Source: Dehalococcoidales bacterium
GTDB taxonomy: Bacteria; Chloroflexota; Dehalococcoidia; Dehalococcoidales; ARS1013
Direction of reading: 5' to 3'
Length of the DNA stretch: 11,661 nt
Assembly: GCA_002690375.1 (NCBI GenBank)
Contig: NZEH01000041.1
Span: 11,948-23,608 of the forward strand
Shown: positions 8,433 to 11,661 of the stretch, in pieces
Layout: each line of letters begins with the position of its first letter
Numbering within the stretch: the first letter of the stretch is position 1
Notes under the pieces: model-generated
Seen by the model: only the letters and a program-made list of their open reading frames with translations
What the model was told of the DNA's origin: nothing
Databases searched by the model: none
Translations under genes and position numbers: made by a program

Positions 8433-9571
8433 ACCAACCCGATTTCTTCATCAGTGAGATAACATGCCGGATCCTCCGCCCAGATATCACCGTAAACTGC
8501 CTCAGCTCGCACCCGCAGGTTACCATTACACAGGTCAAGGTACTGGCACCGACCGCAACGACCTTTAAGTAATCCCTTTCGGTTCTTCAGTCCCCGCATC
8601 AATGGCTCTTCCGTATCCATCCAGATATCACCGAATTTTCGTTTGAGCACATTTCCCAGAGAGTAGTGCCACCAGAATTGGTCGGGGTGGACATTGCCCA
8701 AATCATCAACCGCCCCTATTCTGATACCGGAGTTATTTCCGCCATTCTTTTTAAGCAAAGCCAGCACTTTCTTGGCACGCTGTGGAGTTTGCTGTTTCAG
8801 CTTAAGATACAAATAAACACCATCGGCATGATTATCCACGGTGAGAATCTCTTTGGTCATACCTCGCTGAAAAAAATCCTGTGTGCGCTGGCAAATCATG
8901 TCTACCACTGCCCGCGTCTTCTCAAGGCTAAGACCTTCATCCTGCAGTTTACCGCCCCGTCCGGAGTAGGTGAGGTGATAGAAACAGACCCGGTCTATAT
9001 TCTCATTTTCTACCAGCTGCAAAATGGTCGGAATATCTCGGTAGTTGAACTGGGTGATGGTCAGTCTCAGCGAAACCCTCAGTCCCTTGTTGACGCAGGT
9101 TCTGATACCCCCAAGGGCCAACTCAAAAGCACCTTTTTTACCGCGAAAGCGGTCATTGTTCTCCTCAATGCCATCCAGACTGATACCCACCTCAGAGAAG
9201 CCGAGCTCACGAAGCGTTTCGGCTACTGAGTCGTTGATTAAAGTGCCATTGGTAGAAAGAGCCGGTCTTATGCCCTGTTCTTTGGCAAAGGCAGCAAGTT
9301 CAAATATATCCTTTCTGAGTAGTGGCTCACCTCCAGAGAAAAGGAGCACCGGTACACTGAACTCAGCCAGGCCGAGGATGAATATTTTTGCCTCTTCAGT
9401 ACTCATTTCCTCCGGGCTGCACACACTTTTAGCATCGGCATAGCAATGCAGGCAATGCAGGTTGCATTGTCTGGTGCAGTTCCAGACCACGATGGGAGGT
9501 TTATGTCCACCGTAGCGCAGGTCATCACCGGGGCCGATATTATCACAGAGCAGCCGTGAAATCGATATCAC
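8429..9571 (-). CDS. ahbC: 12,18-didecarboxysiroheme deacetylase, radical SAM/SPASM (AhbC-like)
   Basis: Radical SAM enzyme expected to remove the C2 and C7 acetate groups from 12,18-didecarboxysiroheme, forming Fe-coproporphyrin III. It has 380 residues. The start, MISISRLLC...DDLRYG, is a hallmark of the AhbC/NirJ group. The cluster motif is VVWNCTRQCNLHCLHCYA (28-45), with Cys36, Cys40 and Cys43, followed by LFSGGEPLLRKDIF. Further AhbC-type blocks are GNVHPDQFWWHYSLGNV, then GRCGRCQYLDLCNGNLRVRAEAVYGDIWAEDPACYLTDEE, which holds the C-terminal cluster cysteines. The start is GTG at 9571 with AAGGGG seven bases upstream; it gives the expected MISIS N-terminus. It is the first gene of the operon. 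Compared with AhbC proteins as I remember them, the stretch between LRYG and VVWN is short. NirJ of haem d1 synthesis is the main alternative, made less likely by the adjacent ahbD and the lack of nirF or nirS nearby. Confidence 0.88.
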   Translation of the reverse strand: MISISRLLCDNIGPGDDLRYGGHKPPIVVWNCTRQCNLHCLHCYADAKSVCSPEEMSTEEAKIFILGLAEFSVPVLLFSGGEPLLRKDIFELAAFAKEQGIRPALSTNGTLINDSVAETLRELGFSEVGISLDGIEENNDRFRGKKGAFELALGGIRTCVNKGLRVSLRLTITQFNYRDIPTILQLVENENIDRVCFYHLTYSGRGGKLQDEGLSLEKTRAVVDMICQRTQDFFQRGMTKEILTVDNHADGVYLYLKLKQQTPQRAKKVLALLKKNGGNNSGIRIGAVDDLGNVHPDQFWWHYSLGNVLKRKFGDIWMDTEEPLMRGLKNRKGLLKGRCGRCQYLDLCNGNLRVRAEAVYGDIWAEDPACYLTDEEIGLV

Positions 9572-9576
9572 AAGAA

Positions 9577-9583
9577 TGTCCCC
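9577..9583 (-). promoter_or_regulatory. Ribosome binding site deciding the ahbC GTG start
   Basis: On the minus strand AAGGGGA lies about 5-7 bases before the GTG at 9571. An ATG at 9593 is nearer the previous ORF but out of frame with ahbC, so this purine run is what supports the GTG start and the MISIS N-terminus. Confidence 0.6.
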
Positions 9584-9590
9584 TTGCTTT

Positions 9591-9616
9591 CATAACTATA
9601 TCACGCACTAGTTATG
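9591..9616 (-). promoter_or_regulatory. Perfect inverted repeat with possible -10 box: candidate operator/promoter of the haem operon
   Basis: Two 8-bp arms, CATAACTA (9591-9598) and TAGTTATG (9609-9616), form a perfect dyad around a 10-base spacer. Read on the minus strand, a TATAGT hexamer (9595-9600; five of six to TATAAT) falls in the downstream arm, about 25 bases before the ahbC GTG, so a short leader with the Shine-Dalgarno would remain. The best -35 at 16-base spacing (TGCATT) is poor. The dyad geometry suits a dimeric repressor covering the promoter. Alternatively it is a small mRNA hairpin. It also overlaps the stop codon of the upstream 83-codon ORF. The inverted repeat is seen directly; the role is inference. 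Confidence 0.4.
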
Positions 9617-9859
9617 AATGCATTTGAGGGCTTTGAAGAATTGGGCATCATCAGTATTGAAGATGAGCACAATGTCGCTGATGTTGGGTGTAACCTGTTT
9701 TATTCTATTAGCCAAGCTCAGACCACTATCAGGTGCGTTATCAGTACCGCCAATGGTTCCATCAGGAGGCCTAATTTCAATAGTTAAGGACATTTTTTCG
9801 GTGACCTCAGCCCACCCGATAATCTCTACGTCCTCTGTGCTTAAGAAGACTTGTCGCAT
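9608..9859 (-). CDS. Small ORF of unknown function upstream of the haem operon
   Basis: An 83-codon frame, ATG at 9859, TAG at 9608. I do not recognise the product. It is acidic-to-neutral with no membrane segment, no signal peptide and no cysteine motif (one Cys near the C-terminus). It has a beta-rich start (VEIIGWAEVTEKMSLTIEI) and a later stretch NISDIVLIFNTDDAQFFKALK that could be strand-helix. No good Shine-Dalgarno precedes the ATG. The frame stays open upstream to a TGA about 60 bases earlier without another ATG. It stands alone between the LRR gene and ahbC, 36 bases before ahbC. It could be a small regulator, a decayed remnant of a larger gene, or noncoding. The overlapping opposite-strand frame looks no better. 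Confidence 0.35.
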   Translation of the reverse strand: MRQVFLSTEDVEIIGWAEVTEKMSLTIEIRPPDGTIGGTDNAPDSGLSLANRIKQVTPNISDIVLIFNTDDAQFFKALKCIHN

Positions 9860-9884
9860 ATTTTGTCGCCATATGGACTGCTGA

Positions 9885-9951
9885 CTAAATATGCAGGTCT
9901 TTATTTTTTTCTTGGCTCACAAGTTAAGTCCAGCATACACATGGGCTAACT
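9885..9951 (-). repeat. Duplicated noncoding 3' flank of the LRR genes, copy 1
   Basis: These 67 bases match 11121-11187 with only two substitutions that I can see and no indels. The block follows the stop codon of the 369-residue LRR gene and contains an A-rich run (seven A on the minus strand) and most of a stem-loop. It marks the edge of a tandem duplication with a constant 1236-base offset; beyond 9885 the similarity stops. Confidence 0.85.
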
Positions 9952-9952
9952 T
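9921..9952 (-). other. Conserved stem-loop at the 3' end of the LRR gene, copy 1
   Basis: The outer arms AAGTTA and TAACTT extend inward through GTCCA/TGGGC, giving about 11 pairs with one bulged A, one G-U pair and a 9-base loop. The stem starts at the TGA of the LRR gene. No T-run follows on the minus strand (an A-run does), so it is not a canonical intrinsic terminator. It may still protect or end the transcript. Confidence 0.45.
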
Positions 9953-11061
9953 CAAAACATTACAGTGGTTCCCCCTAGAGTGACCCCCCTTTCCTCAAGC
10001 TGAGGGATATAGACATCCACTGATGTGGAGCTTAAGGGATTACCCCTCAAATCCACAAAGTCCGACATCGCAAGTCCGCTATTCTGAACCAGTGGGAAGA
10101 TGTCGCTGATATTGTTGTCCGAAAGGTCAATCCACCACAGGTCAGTAAGACCGACCAACGGTGAGATGTCGGTGATATTGTTTTCCCCAATCCAAAGCGA
10201 CCACAGTTTAGTAAGATTAGCTAAGGCTGAGATATCGCTGATGTTGTTCTTCCCAATGGTAATGTCATACAGGCCAGTAAGACCGGCTAATGGTGAGATG
10301 TCGGTGATGTTGTTACGCGTAAGGCTAAGCGATCTCAAGTTAGTAAGACCAGCTAATGGCGAGAGGTCGCTGATGTTATTGTCCGCCATGCTAAGCGTTT
10401 CTAGATTAATAAGACCGGCCAGTGGTGTGAGGTCACTGATGTTGTTGGTCGCAAGGACAAGCGACCTCAGATCAGTAAGCCCCGCCAGTGGTGAGATGTC
10501 GGTGATCTCATTGGCCCAAAGATCAATCCACCCCAGTTTAGTAAGATTAGCTAAGACTGAGATGTCGGTGATTTTATTGAGTCCAAGATTAAGCCCCACT
10601 AGGTTTACACAATATTCCAGACCGGTGAGGTCTGAGATACCTCTCGGATCTTCTGGATCATCCTCAAATGTGGTGAGGGCTTCAAGGTCAGATGCGTAAA
10701 TCAGCCCCTCGGGCTTGTTCAGATACTCACGAAAGGCAGCTTCAAGTTTTGGGTCAGGGAAGGTGATTGATGGTACTCCTATATTACCTTCCAGAGCTAG
10801 TCCTTTCGCTTCCAGAGTTAAGATTTCTCCTTCTGCTAATGCCAGGTCGGCTTCCAGAACAGTTTTTGTCTCTTCCAATGTCGAGACTATTGCTTTTGAG
10901 TCACTCAGTTCTTTTTCTAGAGTGGAAACTTCCGCTCCCTGGCTATCTATTTTAACCTGAGCGCCCTTTAGTTCATAGGATTCATTCTCATAGAAAAGCC
11001 AGAGTACTAAAGCCGCGACTAGTAGAACACTCATGATTGGAATGGCTATCCATTTATTCAT
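9952..11061 (-). CDS. Membrane-anchored coiled-coil and leucine-rich-repeat protein
   Basis: A 369-residue protein, probably outside the cell and held by its N-terminus. Residues 4-23 (WIAIPIMSVLLVAALVLWLF) form one membrane segment with no cleavage site or lipobox evident. Residues about 30-92 are charged, leucine-spaced and likely a coiled coil (STLEKEL, STLEETK, LEADLALAEGE). A cap-like segment PDPKLEAAFREYLNKPEG (102-119) precedes eight 22-residue repeats (144-319) of the pattern DISPLAGLTxLxxLxLxxNNIS, the internalin/SDS22-like class. A degenerate last repeat and a C-terminal VDVYIPQLEERGVTLGGTTVMF close the protein. The start is firm: GGAGG sits 7 bases before the ATG. LRR arrays of this kind bind proteins or other ligands; the target here is unknown. 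It shares its 3' half with the gene at the right edge. Confidence 0.88.
   Translation of the reverse strand: MNKWIAIPIMSVLLVAALVLWLFYENESYELKGAQVKIDSQGAEVSTLEKELSDSKAIVSTLEETKTVLEADLALAEGEILTLEAKGLALEGNIGVPSITFPDPKLEAAFREYLNKPEGLIYASDLEALTTFEDDPEDPRGISDLTGLEYCVNLVGLNLGLNKITDISVLANLTKLGWIDLWANEITDISPLAGLTDLRSLVLATNNISDLTPLAGLINLETLSMADNNISDLSPLAGLTNLRSLSLTRNNITDISPLAGLTGLYDITIGKNNISDISALANLTKLWSLWIGENNITDISPLVGLTDLWWIDLSDNNISDIFPLVQNSGLAMSDFVDLRGNPLSSTSVDVYIPQLEERGVTLGGTTVMF
10105..10632 (-). repeat. Eight tandem 66-bp LRR-coding units
   Basis: Eight in-frame 66-base units encode residues 144-319 of the LRR protein. Each contains a variant of the plus-strand core GAGATGTCGGTGATGTTGTT, the complement of the NNISDIS codons. 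Similarity between units makes slippage and unit exchange likely. Confidence 0.85.
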
Positions 11062-11065
11062 TTTT

Positions 11066-11075
11066 ATTCCTCCTG
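11066..11075 (-). promoter_or_regulatory. Strong Shine-Dalgarno of the LRR gene
   Basis: On the minus strand CAGGAGGAAT precedes the ATG at 11061 with a spacing of about 7 bases. It is the strongest ribosome binding site in the window and fixes the start of the membrane segment. Confidence 0.7.
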
Positions 11076-11105
11076 ACTTGAGCGCTACTGCTCTAGTCCA
11101 TTAGG

Positions 11106-11122
11106 AGCCAAAGATTTTGGCT
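11106..11122. repeat. Perfect 7-bp inverted repeat upstream of the LRR gene
   Basis: AGCCAAA and TTTGGCT flank a 3-base centre (GAT on plus). It lies about 45 bases before the LRR start codon in the 126-base intergenic gap. No T-run follows on either strand, so it is not an intrinsic terminator; an operator or an mRNA leader hairpin is possible. Confidence 0.4.
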
Positions 11123-11187
11123 AAATATACAGGTCTTTATTTTTTTCTTGGCTCACAAGTTAAGTCCATCATACACATGGGCTAACT
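11121..11187 (-). repeat. Duplicated noncoding 3' flank of the LRR genes, copy 2
   Basis: This is the partner of 9885-9951, following the stop of the second LRR gene. The two substitutions are at the TATAC/TATGC position and in the loop of the stem-loop. Here the block also serves as the leader region of the downstream LRR gene, so any promoter for that gene probably lies in or next to it. Confidence 0.85.
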
Positions 11188-11188
11188 T
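11157..11188 (-). other. Conserved stem-loop at the 3' end of the LRR gene, copy 2
   Basis: Same stem as at 9921-9952: AAGTTA/TAACTT outer arms, bulged A and GTCCA/TGGGC inner arms. The only change is in the loop, so the pairing is intact in both copies. Confidence 0.45.
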
Positions 11189-11661
11189 CAAAACATTACA
11201 GTGGTCCCTCCCAGAGTGACCCCCTTTTCCTCAAGCTGAGGGATATAGACATCCACTGATGTGCTGTTTAAGGGGTTACCCCTCAAATCCACAAAGTCCC
11301 CTTCCGCAATCCCGCTGTTTGTTAACAGTGGCAAGATGTCGCTAATGTTGTTGTCCGAAAGGTCAAGCCACCACAGGCCAGTAAGATCGGCCAACGGTGA
11401 GAGATCGATGATATTGTTTTTCCCAATGTAAAGCGACACCATTTTAGTAAGACCGGCTAAGGCCGAGATGTCGGTGATGTTATTACTCCCAATGTAAATC
11501 CCTGACAATTTGGTAAGACCGGCTAAGGCTGAGATGTCACTGATGTTGTTACGCCCAAGGTAAAGCCCCTCCAGTTTGGTAAGACCGGCTAATGGTGAGA
11601 TGTCGCTGATGTTGTTATTCGTAAGGCTAATTTGAGACAGATTAGTAAGACCGGCTAATGG
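11188..11661 (-). CDS. Second leucine-rich-repeat protein, 5' part beyond window edge
   Basis: The frame is open from the right edge to the TGA at 11188, giving 157 residues of the C-terminal part. An internal TTG could be mistaken for a start, but the LRR pattern continues without a break up to the edge (PLAGLTNLSQISLTNNNIS and onward), so the true start lies outside. It holds about five 22-residue repeats of the DISxLAGLTKL type, then a degenerate repeat and a C-terminus VDVYIPQLEEKGVTLGGTTVMF nearly identical to that of the neighbouring gene. By analogy the missing part should carry a membrane anchor and coiled coil. It is transcribed in the same direction and separated by 126 bases from the next LRR gene, a tandem paralogue. 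Confidence 0.85.
   Translation of the reverse strand, partial: PLAGLTNLSQISLTNNNISDISPLAGLTKLEGLYLGRNNISDISALAGLTKLSGIYIGSNNITDISALAGLTKMVSLYIGKNNIIDLSPLADLTGLWWLDLSDNNISDILPLLTNSGIAEGDFVDLRGNPLNSTSVDVYIPQLEEKGVTLGGTTVMF

Noticed and set aside
8666..9229. Plus-strand ORF of 187 codons
   Set aside because: It lies wholly antisense to ahbC, whose cluster and SPASM motifs are intact; no recognisable domain or convincing ribosome site.
6316..9571. Haem d1 (nir) biosynthesis cluster for a cd1 nitrite reductase
   Set aside because: NirJ and NirDL are related, but an AhbD-like coprohaem decarboxylase is present and no nirS, nirF, nirN or nirE-type neighbours are seen; CobA-HemD supplies precorrin-2. 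It cannot be fully excluded from this window alone.
9921..9952. Intrinsic terminator after the LRR gene
   Set aside because: The hairpin is sound but is followed by an A-run, not a T-run, on the transcribed strand.
10105..10632. CRISPR array or other regularly spaced noncoding repeat
   Set aside because: The 66-base period is in frame, encodes a textbook 22-residue LRR, and the units are contiguous with no unique spacers.
10100..10699. Plus-strand ORF of 199 codons with internal repeats
   Set aside because: Its repeats are the antisense reading of the 66-bp LRR units; the minus-strand LRR frame has a strong ribosome site and a coherent domain order.
11188..11508. Second LRR gene as a complete 106-residue protein starting at an internal TTG
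   Set aside because: The LRR frame continues upstream of the TTG without interruption to the window edge, so this is the 3' part of a longer gene.

Overview
The window is one strand of a compact bacterial (or archaeal-like) haem-biosynthesis operon, followed upstream by two tandem leucine-rich-repeat (LRR) genes. Every gene I can support lies on the minus strand, so transcription runs from high to low coordinates. Moderate GC, ATGA overlaps, a CobA-HemD fusion, the anaerobic siroheme route to haem, and surface LRR proteins with a 'PDPKLEAAFREYLNKPEG' type cap all fit an anaerobe. My best guess, from remembered family resemblance rather than a search, is Dehalococcoidia (Chloroflexota).

Region 1 (1-9571) holds nine genes in transcription order: ahbC, ahbD, a fused ahbA-ahbB, a Met8/SirC-type precorrin-2 dehydrogenase, hemA, hemC, a cobA-hemD fusion, hemB and hemL (cut by the left edge). 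Junctions are 4-base ATGA overlaps, stop-start abutments or gaps of 10 to 29 bases, so this is almost certainly one mRNA. Together the products run from glutamyl-tRNA to 5-aminolaevulinate (HemA, HemL), porphobilinogen (HemB), hydroxymethylbilane (HemC), uroporphyrinogen III (HemD half), precorrin-2 (CobA half), sirohydrochlorin and possibly siroheme (Met8-like), 12,18-didecarboxysiroheme (AhbAB), Fe-coproporphyrin III (AhbC) and haem b (AhbD). No protoporphyrin-route gene (hemE, hemN, hemH) is present. The one step without a dedicated gene is iron insertion into sirohydrochlorin.

Region 2 (9572-9951) separates the operon from the LRR genes. It has one unassigned 83-codon ORF and, just before the ahbC ribosome binding site, a perfect 8-bp inverted repeat with a 10-base spacer. 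The repeat covers a TATAGT box and could be the operon's promoter-operator.

Region 3 (9952-11661) holds a complete membrane-anchored coiled-coil/LRR protein (369 aa) and the 3' part of a second, closely related LRR gene that runs off the right edge. Their 3' coding ends and a 67-base noncoding flank align without indels at a constant offset of 1236 bases, and the flank is about 97% identical. The flank carries a conserved stem-loop starting at each stop codon. This is a tandem duplication with a more conserved noncoding tail than coding sequence.
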